64,000 nucleotides of DNA from Jannaschia seohaensis (lineage in GTDB: Bacteria; Pseudomonadota; Alphaproteobacteria; Rhodobacterales; Rhodobacteraceae), in NCBI RefSeq assembly GCF_900116765.1, contig NZ_UETC01000003.1, positions 410,793-474,792 of the forward strand, written 5' to 3'. How positions within the stretch are numbered: position 1 is the first letter of the stretch; the number at the start of each line of letters is the position of its first letter. The notes under the pieces are model-generated. The model did no database searches and was not told the origin of the DNA. It saw nothing but the letters and a program-made list of their open reading frames with translations. Both the position numbers and the translations under genes were made by a program. Shown piece after piece: positions 34,069-43,118 of this stretch.

Positions 34069-34797
34069 ATGGCAGACACGACCCCGCCCAAGACCGTCGC
34101 AGACGTCGAGGAGCGGCTCACGTCGATCCGCGACAAGCGCGGCTATCTGTTGCCGCATCACGGCCTGCTCGCGGTCGCCAATCCCGCGCTGCTCTCGGCC
34201 TATGACACGCTCTATTCGGAGCTGACCCTGAAGGACGGCGTGCTGACGCTCCATGAAAAAGAGGTCATCTGGCTCATCATCCTGGTCTCGACCGGCGAGG
34301 CCATCGCGACCCATCACATCGACCGGCTGCGCAAGGCGGGCGGTGGCGAAGCCGAGGTCGCGGCGGCGCTGGCGCTGGCGGCCTGGGCCGATGGTGCGAG
34401 CCGCCACCGTTTCGTGCAGACCCATTGGGCGGCCCATCTCGACGGGTTCGACGCGGTCGCAAGCTATCGGTCGGGCCTCGCGGCGCTGATGGAGCGCCAT
34501 CCCGTCGAGCCCTGGGTCGCCGAGATCGGCCTTGCCGCCGCGCATCAGTGCCACCGGCGTTGGGAATGGGTCGGCGAGCATATCGCGGGCGCATACCGGG
34601 CCGGGGCCACGGAACGGGCGATCGCCGAAGGGCTGGCGCTCGCGATGTTCCCCGGCGGCGTGCCGAATTTCGTCGATGCCTGCGATATCTGGAAGACCCT
34701 GATCCTCGACGGCAAGGTCGAGGCGAGCGACGCCTTCGCGGCCTGGGCCCGGCTGAGCGGGCAGGGCGGCTTCGACGAAGCATCCGGCGTCTCGTGA
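34069..34797 (+). CDS. carboxymuconolactone decarboxylase-like (AhpD-fold) protein
   Basis: A 242-residue all-helical protein with two AhpD/CMD-type repeats. The first half has LTLHEKEVIWLIILVSTGEA followed by ATHHIDRLRKAGGG, the second AAAHQCHRRWEWVGEHIAGA and YRAGATERAIAEGLALAMFP. The classical CxxC of AhpD is absent, so a peroxidase-reductase role is unlikely; a lactone decarboxylase-like or unknown role remains. AGGAGA precedes the ATG. The stop overlaps the GTG of the GMC gene (GTGA), so the two are coupled. Confidence 0.8.
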   Translation: MADTTPPKTVADVEERLTSIRDKRGYLLPHHGLLAVANPALLSAYDTLYSELTLKDGVLTLHEKEVIWLIILVSTGEAIATHHIDRLRKAGGGEAEVAAALALAAWADGASRHRFVQTHWAAHLDGFDAVASYRSGLAALMERHPVEPWVAEIGLAAAHQCHRRWEWVGEHIAGAYRAGATERAIAEGLALAMFPGGVPNFVDACDIWKTLILDGKVEASDAFAAWARLSGQGGFDEASGVS

Positions 34798-36416
34798 CCG
34801 AGACGGGCGGTCATACGCATATCGTCGTCGGCGCCGGCGCGGCGGGCTGCGTGCTGGCCGCGCGCCTCTCCGCGAACCCCGATCTCCGGGTGCTGGTGAT
34901 CGAGGCGGGGGCGGACCCGCGGTTCGACCCGATGCTCAAGGTCCCGATGATGTCGGCCATTCTGCTGCGCGGCCGCCGGCACACGGAGCGGTTTCGCAGC
35001 AAGGAGGAGCCGGGGCTTGGCGGCCGGAGGGTCGATCTGCCGCGCGGGGTGGTCGTCGGCGGGTCCACGGCGATCAACGGGATGGTCTATGTGCGCGGCC
35101 TGCCGCGGGATTATGACGGCTGGGCGCAGGCCGGGATGCCGAGGTGGTCCTGGGAGAAGGTGCGCCCGCTGTTTCTCAAATCCGAACGCTTCGCCGGACC
35201 GGGCGACCCGGAGGGGCATGGCCAGGACGGACCGCTGGGAGTGTCGCGGCCGCCGGTCGTGCCGAGCCCTCTCTCGGATGCCTTCCTCGAGGCGGGGCTG
35301 GCCGCCGGCTATCCGGCTTGCGCCGACTTCAACGCGCCGGATGCGGAGGGCTTCGGGCGGTATCACTTCACGATCCGCCAGGGGCGGCGCGAAAGTGCGG
35401 CGACCGCGTTTCTCGATCCGGTCCGCGCGCGGAGCAATTTGACCGTCCTGTCCGGGGTGTCCGTCCGCCGGGTCCGGGTCGAGGCGGGGCGCGCCGTCGG
35501 GGTCGATGTCTCCGGCCCGGCCGGAGGCGCGACGTATCATGCGAGCGAAGAGATCGTTCTCTGTGGCGGCGCCTTCGGTTCGCCCGCGCTGCTGATGCGC
35601 TCCGGGATCGGTCCGGCGTATCATCTCCGGGCGGTGGGCGTCGAGGTCGTCGCGGACCGCCCCGGCGTGGGTGAGAACCTGCACGACCACGTCCTGATCC
35701 GAGTGGGTCACGAGGCGCCGCCCGAGGCCACGCTGCATGGCCTGACCCGGGCCGACCGGGCCGGGCTGGCTTTCCTGCGGGCATGGCTTCTCGGCACCGG
35801 GCCGATGTCGATCTTCCCGCTGGAGGCGGGCGCGTATTTGCGCGGGCCTGGGGCCGACGGGCCGAACCTTCAAAGTCATTTCCTGCCCGCGCTCACCAGC
35901 GCGACCGTGCGGTTCAACCCGTTCGCGCCGCCGCCGAACCTCCGCGCGGGCTTCATGGCCAACGCATCGATCATGCGCCCGGCCAGCCGGGGCCGGCTGC
36001 GGCTGACCGGCGCGGGGCCGGGCGATCCACTGGACCTCCGGTTCAACTACCTCTCGGACCCGCGCGACATCGACCAACTCGTCGACGGGGTCGAGATCCT
36101 GCGGGACGTCTTCTCCCGCAAGCCCTTCGATCCCTATCGCCGCCGCGAGGTCGGGCCGGGCGAGGCGGTCCGGGGACGCAGGGCCATCGCCGACTGGGTG
36201 CGGCAGACGGCGGACACGGTGCACCATGCCTGCGGCACGTGCCGGATGGGGACCGATCCGGGCGCCGTGGTCGATCCCGAGCTGCGGGTCCGCGGTATCG
36301 AGAGGCTGCGCGTCGCCGATGCCTCGGTGTTTCCGTCGATCCCGTCGACCAACACGGCGGCCCCGACCATCATGGTGGCGGAGCGTGCGGCGGAGCTGAT
36401 GTCGGGGGGGGAATGA
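34794..36416 (+). CDS. GMC-family FAD oxidoreductase
   Basis: A 540-residue flavoprotein of the glucose-methanol-choline family, oxidising a primary or secondary alcohol. IVVGAGAAGCVLAARLS binds FAD, GGSTAINGMVYVRG is GMC signature 1, GAFGSPALLMRSGIGP is signature 2, and HHACGTCRMG near the C terminus holds the active His. The GTG at 34,794 overlaps the preceding stop by four bases. No signal peptide is visible, so it is cytoplasmic. It is followed by an amidase with another ATGA overlap, pointing to one pathway. Confidence 0.9.
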   Translation: MTETGGHTHIVVGAGAAGCVLAARLSANPDLRVLVIEAGADPRFDPMLKVPMMSAILLRGRRHTERFRSKEEPGLGGRRVDLPRGVVVGGSTAINGMVYVRGLPRDYDGWAQAGMPRWSWEKVRPLFLKSERFAGPGDPEGHGQDGPLGVSRPPVVPSPLSDAFLEAGLAAGYPACADFNAPDAEGFGRYHFTIRQGRRESAATAFLDPVRARSNLTVLSGVSVRRVRVEAGRAVGVDVSGPAGGATYHASEEIVLCGGAFGSPALLMRSGIGPAYHLRAVGVEVVADRPGVGENLHDHVLIRVGHEAPPEATLHGLTRADRAGLAFLRAWLLGTGPMSIFPLEAGAYLRGPGADGPNLQSHFLPALTSATVRFNPFAPPPNLRAGFMANASIMRPASRGRLRLTGAGPGDPLDLRFNYLSDPRDIDQLVDGVEILRDVFSRKPFDPYRRREVGPGEAVRGRRAIADWVRQTADTVHHACGTCRMGTDPGAVVDPELRVRGIERLRVADASVFPSIPSTNTAAPTIMVAERAAELMSGGE

Positions 36417-37744
36417 GCGGCCTGCATCGGCTCGATATCGCGACGCTTGCGGGGCTGTTGCAGAGCCGCCAGCTCGGCGTGCTGGAGCTGGTCGATGCGC
36501 TGATCGAGCGGGCCGACGCCGCGCCTCACGTCCATGTCGCCCCGTGCTTCGCGGCCGCGCGGGCCACGGCGCGGGAGGCCGACCGCGAGATCGCCGCCGG
36601 GGACTGGCGCGGACCGCTGCACGGCATTCCCTTCGGCGTAAAAGCTGCCATCGATGTCGAGGGCTGCGTCACGACGACCTGTTCCCGCCTTCGCGCGGCG
36701 AGTCCCGCCACCGATGACGCGGCGGCGGTGGCGCGTCTGCGCCGGGCGGGCGCGATCCCGCTGGGCCTCGTGCACTGCGCCGAGCTGTGCCTCGGCGCCC
36801 CCGGCCCGGACGACGCCTTTCCCTGGCCCGTGAACCCATTTCACCCCGATCACAGCCCGGGCGGGTCGTCTTCCGGCTCGGCCGTGGGATTGGCAGCGGG
36901 CCTGTTCCCGGCGGCGCTCGGCACCGATACAGCCGGCTCGATCCGGCTTCCGGCCGCCTTCTGCGGAGTGGCGGGTCTCAAGCCGACCGATGGCCGCGTG
37001 CCGGCGAGCGGCGTCAGCCCGCTGGCACCGTCGCTCGATCAGGTCGGCCCGATGGCCCGCACCAGTCGGGACTGTGCGATCCTGATGGATGCGCTCTCCG
37101 GGGTAGGGGGCCACGCGGCCGGTCTCACCGACCTGCTCGACGGGCTCCGCCTCGCGGTCGATCCCGCCATGCTGGCGCTCGCGCCGGAGGCGTGGCGCGC
37201 TGTGCTGGAGGATGCGCTGGCCGTGTTCCGCGATCTCGGCGCGGTCATCGCGGAGATCGCCCTGCCGCCGCTCGGCGCCTATTTCGACTGCGCGCTGACG
37301 CTCATGCTGGGAGAGGCCTACACCTTTCTCGGCGGCGACATCGACCGGCACCCCGACAGGATCAGCCATATCACCCGGACCCGGATCCGGGCAGGCGCGT
37401 CAAGGGTCGCCCTGCTGCCGGAGGCGCGGATTTGGCGCGAGGCGCTCGCCCGCCGCACCGCCGAGGCGATGGCTGGTGTCGATGCCGTGCTACTGCCCGT
37501 GGCCGCAGGCGATCCGCCGCGCCGCGTCGGCATCAGGCCGCTGGACTACAGCAAGGCGCCGATGTTCACGACACCGGCCAATGTCGCGGGGTTCCCGGCG
37601 GCCAGCGTGCGATGCGGCCGGTCGCCGGCGGGCTTTCCGATGGCGTTCCAGGTGATGGCGGCGCGAGACTGCGACGGCCTCGCGCTGCGGATCGCGCATG
37701 CTTTCGAGACCGCCACCCCCGGCTTCGACCTTGGTCCGGCCTGA
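36413..37744 (+). CDS. amidase (amidase signature family)
   Basis: A 443-residue hydrolase of carboxamides. The Ser-cisSer-Lys triad is seen as Lys77 (IPFGVKAAID), Ser153 in PGGSSSGSAVGLAAG (149-163) and nucleophile Ser176 (GTDTAGSIRLPAAFCG). The acidic hinge LKPTDGRVP is also conserved. The substrate cannot be told from sequence; the family includes enzymes for aryl and aliphatic amides, allophanate and biuret. It is the third member of a translationally coupled set with the CMD and GMC genes, and a second amide hydrolase in this island. Confidence 0.9.
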   Translation: MSGLHRLDIATLAGLLQSRQLGVLELVDALIERADAAPHVHVAPCFAAARATAREADREIAAGDWRGPLHGIPFGVKAAIDVEGCVTTTCSRLRAASPATDDAAAVARLRRAGAIPLGLVHCAELCLGAPGPDDAFPWPVNPFHPDHSPGGSSSGSAVGLAAGLFPAALGTDTAGSIRLPAAFCGVAGLKPTDGRVPASGVSPLAPSLDQVGPMARTSRDCAILMDALSGVGGHAAGLTDLLDGLRLAVDPAMLALAPEAWRAVLEDALAVFRDLGAVIAEIALPPLGAYFDCALTLMLGEAYTFLGGDIDRHPDRISHITRTRIRAGASRVALLPEARIWREALARRTAEAMAGVDAVLLPVAAGDPPRRVGIRPLDYSKAPMFTTPANVAGFPAASVRCGRSPAGFPMAFQVMAARDCDGLALRIAHAFETATPGFDLGPA

Positions 37745-37745
37745 T

Positions 37746-38642
37746 CTATGCCGGGCTCTTGGCCGGCACGCGGGTGGTGCTGACCCGGAGCACGATCGCG
37801 CCGCTCAGCACGATCAACGCGATCCCTACGCTATCGAGAAGCGTCGGCACTTCGGCGAAGAGGACATAACCCAGCAGCGCCGCGCCGACGATCCGGCCGT
37901 AATCCAGCCCGCCGACCAGCACGGTCGAGGAGACACGATAGGCCAGCGCGATGCAGCCATGTACGAGGATCGCCGTCGCGGCGAGCACGAGAAACCACAG
38001 CGCCTCGGTCGGCGTCGGAACCGTGACACTCGACGCGCCGATGGCCCCGTAGATCACGGCGCCGGCGAGGCTGAAATAGAACAGGACAGCATAGTTGCTG
38101 CTGCGCGCCGGGATGCGCCGCACCGCAAGGTTCATGCCGGCGGCGAGGATCGAGCCGATCAAGACGACGACCATGTCGAGCCCGATCTCCTCCACGCCCG
38201 GTCGAAGCACCAGCAGGGTGCCGATGAAACCCAGGATCAGCGCGGCCCAGCCGAGCGGTCGGACGCGGTCCCCGAACAGCAGACCGGCGAGCAGGACCGT
38301 CAGGGCCGGAGAGGTGAAGTTGATCGCCGTGACCGTCACCAGCGGCAGGGTTCGCAGCGCATAGTAGAAGCACGCCATCGTCGTCACGGCGAAGGCGGCG
38401 TGGATCGCATGGGCTTTCAGGTCGGCCCGGAGCACGGCGCGTCGGTTCGCCCCGAGCGCCAGAAACGGCAGCAGCAGCAGGAAGGTCAGCCAGCCGCGAC
38501 CCGCCAGAAGTTCGAGCGGTCCGACGCCGAGCTCGGCCAGCATCTTCACCGCGACGCCGATGATCGGGACGAGGATCGTGTTCGCGAGAATCGCCACCGC
38601 GCCGAGCACGGGCCGCGCCTCAACAACGCCGGAGCCGCTCAT
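37746..38642 (-). CDS. EamA-family (DMT) transporter
   Basis: A 298-residue inner-membrane protein with ten predicted helices in two EamA repeats (LVTVTAINFTSPALTVLLAG in the first, DYGRIVGAALLGYVLFAE in the second). Such proteins export or import small metabolites. The ATG at 38,642 gives the family length, but no ribosome site precedes it: the bases directly upstream form a perfect 16-bp GC palindrome. A start further upstream would add a non-conserved tail. It converges on the amidase gene with a one-base gap. Confidence 0.8.
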   Translation of the reverse strand: MSGSGVVEARPVLGAVAILANTILVPIIGVAVKMLAELGVGPLELLAGRGWLTFLLLLPFLALGANRRAVLRADLKAHAIHAAFAVTTMACFYYALRTLPLVTVTAINFTSPALTVLLAGLLFGDRVRPLGWAALILGFIGTLLVLRPGVEEIGLDMVVVLIGSILAAGMNLAVRRIPARSSNYAVLFYFSLAGAVIYGAIGASSVTVPTPTEALWFLVLAATAILVHGCIALAYRVSSTVLVGGLDYGRIVGAALLGYVLFAEVPTLLDSVGIALIVLSGAIVLRVSTTRVPAKSPA

Positions 38643-38824
38643 CGCCGGCGCGCCGGCGCGCGGATGCGCGACGGCCTTGGCTGGGCCCAGCAGGACAAAA
38701 GAAGAATTGACATCGTTTTTCCCGTTCAAAAGCAGAAAGATGATAGCGCTTTGCTGAGCGAGTTCCGGTTCAAGACTAGGCCGAAACATGCGCGAAGATG
38801 GTCAAAACGCGATCCCGTGTTCCG

Positions 38825-38873
38825 CAGAACGGTTTTACGAAATCATTTTTGAATTGCCAGAACGGATTTTCCG
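38825..38873. promoter_or_regulatory. candidate IclR operator repeats
   Basis: Two direct copies of CAGAACGG followed by TTTT (38,825-38,836) or ATTTT (38,858-38,870) lie 33 bp apart, about three helical turns, 50-95 bases before the iclR start. The second overlaps a short inverted repeat CGGA-TTT-TCCG (38,863-38,873). This is a plausible autoregulatory site, and it could also serve the divergent EamA gene. Confidence 0.45.
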
Positions 38874-38919
38874 CGCAACACTCTGCGACATGCCGTAGCA
38901 GCTGTGGAGCGAGACACGG

Positions 38920-39726
38920 ATGAGCAAAGTCGCGGGTGAGTTGCAGGAGACGGCTGTGGACCCCTCCGGGGATCGCAAGTTCATCACGGCGCTCGCGCGC
39001 GGCTTCGAGATCCTCCGCGCGTTCCAGCCGGGCGGCGGCGCGCTCGGCAACCAGGAGCTCTCGGTCGCGACCGGCATTCCCAAGGCGACCGTCACGCGGC
39101 TGACTCACACGCTCGAAGAGCTGGGCTACCTGCGGCACCTCAAACCCGAGGGAAAATACGAGCCGACCGAGGCGATCCTCGCGCTCGGCTATTCGGTGAT
39201 CTCCAACCTCGTGGTGCGGCAGGTGGCGCATGACCCGATGATGGAGCTGGCTCTGGAGCATGACGTCTCGGTCGGGCTCGCCTCCCGCGACCGGCTCAGC
39301 ATGATTTTCGTCGATGTCTGCAAAAGCCGGCTCCTGTCGACACTGCATCTCGACGTCGGCTCGCGCGTGCCGATGCCCTCGACCGCTGTGGGTCGGGCCT
39401 TCCTCGCCGGCGTGACCGGCGATGAGCGCGCCTTCTTCTTCGAGCGCTTCGAGGAGCGGCTCGGCAAGGAGGCATGGTCCGATCTGCGGCCGCGCGTCGA
39501 GGATGCGATCGCCCAGGTGGACGAGCGGGGCTACTGCTACGTGGAGGACGAATGGCACCGCGGCATGCGCGCGGTGGCAACCCCCCTCGTGGCCTCCAAT
39601 GGCAGCGCGGTCATGTCGATGATGTGCGGTGCGCCGGCCTTCCGCGTCGAACGCGCGAAGCTCGAACAGGAACTCGGTCCGCAGTTGGCGCATCTCTGCG
39701 CCGGTCTGGCGCCGAGCCTGCGATGA
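38920..39726 (+). CDS. IclR-family regulator
   Basis: A 268-residue transcription factor. The winged helix is at about 22-80 (LGNQELSVATGIPKATVTRL) and the effector domain at about 95-262 (GLASRDRLSMIFVDVC; AVGRAFLAG; GMRAVATPLVASNGSAV). IclR proteins often control aromatic or carboxylate breakdown and bind a pathway acid. GGAGCGAGA precedes the ATG. The stop overlaps the start of the ThDP enzyme gene (ATGA), so regulator and enzyme are co-expressed, and the EamA transporter gene is divergent. Confidence 0.9.
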   Translation: MSKVAGELQETAVDPSGDRKFITALARGFEILRAFQPGGGALGNQELSVATGIPKATVTRLTHTLEELGYLRHLKPEGKYEPTEAILALGYSVISNLVVRQVAHDPMMELALEHDVSVGLASRDRLSMIFVDVCKSRLLSTLHLDVGSRVPMPSTAVGRAFLAGVTGDERAFFFERFEERLGKEAWSDLRPRVEDAIAQVDERGYCYVEDEWHRGMRAVATPLVASNGSAVMSMMCGAPAFRVERAKLEQELGPQLAHLCAGLAPSLR

Positions 39727-41345
39727 ACAAGGGTGGAGACATATCCGTGGCGACAGAGCAAACGCTTGCCGAGGTCCTGATCGGTGCGCTGCATGCGCGG
39801 GGCACGCAACGCATCTATGGCGTGCCCGGTGGCGGCTCCAGCCTCGACCTGATCGCGGCGGCCGAGGCCCTGGGTATGACCTTCGTTCTCACCCGGACCG
39901 AGAACGCCGCGGTGATGATGGCGGCGGCCGATGCGGACCTGACCGGCGCGCCTGGCGCGGTGCTGACGACCAAGGGGCCCGGCCTCGCCCAGGCGATGAA
40001 CGGCATCGCGCATGCCGCGCTCGATCGCGCGCCGGTCGTAGTCATCACAGACGGGTTTTCCGAGGCGCTGGCGCGCTACGTCACGCATCAGGTCTTCGAC
40101 CAGAAGGCGATGAGCGCGCCGGTCGTCAAAGGCTATAGCCGGCTCGAAAGCGACGACCCGGCGGGCGAGATCGCGGCGCTGATCGACACGGCGCAGGCGG
40201 GCGTACAGGGGCCGGTGCATATCGAGCTGACGGGGGCGGCGGCGCGGCGCGTGGTGCCCGTCGCCGCGCGCCCGTCCAGCCCGGAGGACTCGGCCGCGCT
40301 GCCGGATCTTTCGCAGGCGCACGCGCTTCTCGCGCAGGCGAAGCGGCCGGTCGTCGTGGTCGGGCTCGAAGCCCGCGGCGAGGCCCCGGAAACCCTCGCC
40401 TTCGTCGAGTCCCTGGGCTGCCCCGTCCTGACGACCTACAAGGCCAAGGGGATCATCCCGGACGATCATCCCGCGCGCGTCGGTCTCTTCACGGGGGGCG
40501 CGGCCGAGGCGCCGACCATCGACCAAGCCGATCTGATCGTGCTTGTGGGCCTAGATCCGGTCGAGCTGATCCTTCAGCCCTGGCGCTACGAGGTGCCGGT
40601 GCTCGACATCGCCAAGAACCGCCACAGACCGCATTATGTCGAGGCAACCGCCGAGCTGCACGGGCCTCTGGCGCCGGTTCTCACGGCGCTTGCGGGGCGC
40701 AACGCGTCGGGCGGCTGGTCGATGGACGAGATCGCCGCGCTGCGCGAGGGGCAGCGGGCGAAGATCGGGTTTCCAGGCAGCACCGGGATCACCGCGCAGA
40801 CCATCGTCGAGCAGGCGGCCGAGGCGTTTGGCCCCGAGGCGCGGATCACGGTCGATGCTGGCGCCCACATGCTGAGCGCCACCGCCTTCTGGCCCGCGAT
40901 GCGTCCCAACGATGTGCAGATCTCCAACGGGCTGGCCTCCATGGCCTTCGCCTTGCCGGCCGGCATCGCGGCCGCGTTGGCCGAGCCGGGCACGCGGGCG
41001 CTGGCCTTTACCGGCGATGGCGGGCTCAAGATGTGCATCGGCGAACTCGCGACCGCCGTGCAATACGAGGCCGATGTCACGGTCATCGTGTTCAACGACG
41101 GCGCGCTCACGATGATCGATCTGAAGCAGCAGAGCCGCGGCCTCGCGCCGGCTGGCGTCCGCTGGCCCCGCACGGATTTCGCGGCCGTCGCCAGGGGCTT
41201 CGGCTGCGCGGCATGGCGGGTCTCCACCGTCGAGGAGTATAACGCGGCGCTTGCGGCGGCGCGCGAGACGAAGGGGCCGTCCCTGATCGACGTGGTGCTC
41301 GACCCGAAGGGCTACGCCGCGCAGCTCAAGGCGATGCGGGGGTGA
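39723..41345 (+). CDS. ThDP-dependent enzyme, acetolactate synthase-like
   Basis: A 540-residue thiamine-diphosphate enzyme with the three-domain acetolactate synthase/decarboxylase layout. Glu60 (LTRTENAA) activates the cofactor; the ThDP-binding motif begins GDGGLKM (431-437) and ends VFNDGALTMI. The central domain (PVVVVGLEARGE) no longer needs FAD in many such paralogues. It could act as a 2-oxo acid decarboxylase or carboligase. The ATG overlaps the IclR stop. Its 3' end converges on the HpaI aldolase gene with an 11-base gap. Confidence 0.85.
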   Translation: MNKGGDISVATEQTLAEVLIGALHARGTQRIYGVPGGGSSLDLIAAAEALGMTFVLTRTENAAVMMAAADADLTGAPGAVLTTKGPGLAQAMNGIAHAALDRAPVVVITDGFSEALARYVTHQVFDQKAMSAPVVKGYSRLESDDPAGEIAALIDTAQAGVQGPVHIELTGAAARRVVPVAARPSSPEDSAALPDLSQAHALLAQAKRPVVVVGLEARGEAPETLAFVESLGCPVLTTYKAKGIIPDDHPARVGLFTGGAAEAPTIDQADLIVLVGLDPVELILQPWRYEVPVLDIAKNRHRPHYVEATAELHGPLAPVLTALAGRNASGGWSMDEIAALREGQRAKIGFPGSTGITAQTIVEQAAEAFGPEARITVDAGAHMLSATAFWPAMRPNDVQISNGLASMAFALPAGIAAALAEPGTRALAFTGDGGLKMCIGELATAVQYEADVTVIVFNDGALTMIDLKQQSRGLAPAGVRWPRTDFAAVARGFGCAAWRVSTVEEYNAALAAARETKGPSLIDVVLDPKGYAAQLKAMRG

Positions 41346-41356
41346 GGGCGATGTCT

Positions 41357-42124
41357 CTAGTCTCCCTTGAGCGCGCTCAGCCGCGCCCGAGCGCCGGCCA
41401 TGAACATGGTCACGTCATTGCCGGCGAGAACGAAATGCATGCCCAGACCGATATAGCGTTGGGCCATTCCGGCATCGGCCACGCCGCCGAAGCCCGCGAT
41501 CTTGCCATGGCGCCGCGCGGCCTGCGCGACCTTTTTCATGGCGTCCACCACCTTCGGGTCGTCGTAGACGCTCGGCACACCAAGCTGGAAGGTCAGGTCG
41601 GAGGCGCCGACGAAGAGGATGTCCACCCCGTCGACCGAGGCGATCTCGTCGACCGCGTCCACGGCGGCGGCGCTCTCGATCATGACCGCGCAGAGCGTGA
41701 CCGGATCGAGCCGCTTGGCGGCTTCCGCAAAGCTCAGCGGCGTGTAGCCCAGCTGCGGCACGAGCCCCGGCACGGAGCGCTCTCCCAGCGGCGGGAAGCG
41801 ACACTGCCGCGCGACGGCGGCGGCGGTCTCGGGCGTGTCGACATGGGGGACGATGACGCCCATCGCGCCGTTGGACAGCACGCGATGGATCGGCCCGGGA
41901 GACGCGTCCGCCATCCGCACCATCGGCGTGACGCCCGCCTCGACGCCGGCCAGCGCCATCTGCGTGATCTGGTCGAAGCTCAGGGGCCCGTGTTCGAGGT
42001 CGAGGAACATCCAGTCATAGCCCGCATCCCGCAGCATCGGCGCGATATCGGTGGTGCGGGTCAGCCGGCAGCTCACGCCGAAGCAGGGCCGGCTCTCAAG
42101 CCTTTCGCGAAGCGGGGCGGTCAT
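41357..42124 (-). CDS. HpcH/HpaI-family aldolase
   Basis: A 255-residue class II aldolase-type enzyme that cleaves or forms 2-oxo-3-deoxy acids with pyruvate. LDLEHGPLSF carries the catalytic His45, VPHVDTPETAAAV and VMIESAAAV the metal-binding region (Glu in the latter), and LFVGASDLTFQLGVP the substrate loop. It overlaps the DUF1445 gene by four bases, so the two form a coupled minus-strand pair. It may supply or use a 2-oxo acid linked to the ThDP enzyme next door. Confidence 0.88.
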   Translation of the reverse strand: MTAPLRERLESRPCFGVSCRLTRTTDIAPMLRDAGYDWMFLDLEHGPLSFDQITQMALAGVEAGVTPMVRMADASPGPIHRVLSNGAMGVIVPHVDTPETAAAVARQCRFPPLGERSVPGLVPQLGYTPLSFAEAAKRLDPVTLCAVMIESAAAVDAVDEIASVDGVDILFVGASDLTFQLGVPSVYDDPKVVDAMKKVAQAARRHGKIAGFGGVADAGMAQRYIGLGMHFVLAGNDVTMFMAGARARLSALKGD

Positions 42125-42939
42125 AGAGTGATGTCCTCCAGTTTCAGGTCAGAGAGAAACATATGACCTGTGGTGTGCGTGATCATGAAGGGCAGCTTCG
42201 CCGCCATGGCCACCGCCTGTGGGGTCACGCCGCATCCCCAGAACATGCAGGTTTCGTTCGGACCGATCTCCGGCGGCAGGCCCCAATCGACGGCGGCCAC
42301 GTCGGTGATCCCGATCTCGGCCGGGTCGCCGATGTGAACGGGGCCGCCATGGGTCGCGGGATAGCGGCTGGTGACCTCGGTCACGCGCGCGACCTGGTCG
42401 TTCGGCACCGGCCGCAGGGACACGACCATCGGTCCGGCGAACGGACCGGCGGGCGCGCAGGCGAGGCCCGAGGTGTAGACCGCGATCCGTCCACCGGGGG
42501 CGCGCAGATGCTTCACGTCGAGCCCGTTGGCGAGCAGCACCGCATCGAAGGAGAGCGAGCATCCCATCGCGAAGGCCACGAGATCGTCGCGCCAGAGATC
42601 GCGCAGATCGCCCACCTGCGCGCTGAGCGCGCCGTTGCGATAGACGCTGTAGCCCGAAAGATCGGTGCGCACATCCGAGCCGGGCGCGATCTGCCGGAAT
42701 TCCGGGTCGCCCGTATCGGTGACGTCGAGCAGCGGGCAGGGCTTCGGGTTGCGGTGGCAGAAGCGCATGAAATCGAGGGCGAATTCCTCGGGGACGATGG
42801 CGAGGTTCGCCTGGACGTGCCCTTTGGCGAGACCATGCGTCGTGCCGCGCCAGCGGCCGCTCCGGATCGCGCCCCGCACCTCGGCCGCCGAGGCCATTTC
42901 GAGGCTTTCCCTTACGTCCAGAACGTCTCCGTCGGCCAC
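42121..42939 (-). CDS. DUF1445 putative hydro-lyase
   Basis: A 272-residue protein of the DUF1445 family, annotated as putative hydro-lyases, with relatives in D-glutamate cyclase (5-oxoproline hydrolysing) proteins. Family blocks visible are LAKGHVQANLAIVPEEFALD, FCHRNPKPCPLLDVTD, AMGCSLSFDAVLLANGL and WGCGVTPQAVAMAAKLPFMI, the last with the conserved cysteine. The GTG at 42,939 is preferred because GGGAGGG lies six bases upstream and the length then fits the family. A link to lactam chemistry would suit the hydantoinase/oxoprolinase genes downstream; this is inference. It is divergent from the tctC-type gene. Confidence 0.8.
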   Translation of the reverse strand: MADGDVLDVRESLEMASAAEVRGAIRSGRWRGTTHGLAKGHVQANLAIVPEEFALDFMRFCHRNPKPCPLLDVTDTGDPEFRQIAPGSDVRTDLSGYSVYRNGALSAQVGDLRDLWRDDLVAFAMGCSLSFDAVLLANGLDVKHLRAPGGRIAVYTSGLACAPAGPFAGPMVVSLRPVPNDQVARVTEVTSRYPATHGGPVHIGDPAEIGITDVAAVDWGLPPEIGPNETCMFWGCGVTPQAVAMAAKLPFMITHTTGHMFLSDLKLEDITL

Positions 42940-43118
42940 GCCGATCCCTCCCTTTTCGATGCTGCCGCGTGCCCGGAAAGGCACGCAAGGCATCGCAAAA
43001 GCATCCATTCCGCCCCGACGGCAGGGTTCGGTTCCGGTCGCTTGACCGGCCGTGACCTCCGCCTCGCAAGGATGGGTGCATTCGCCGCGCAGAAAGCGCA
43101 TTCAACAGGAGAGCAACC

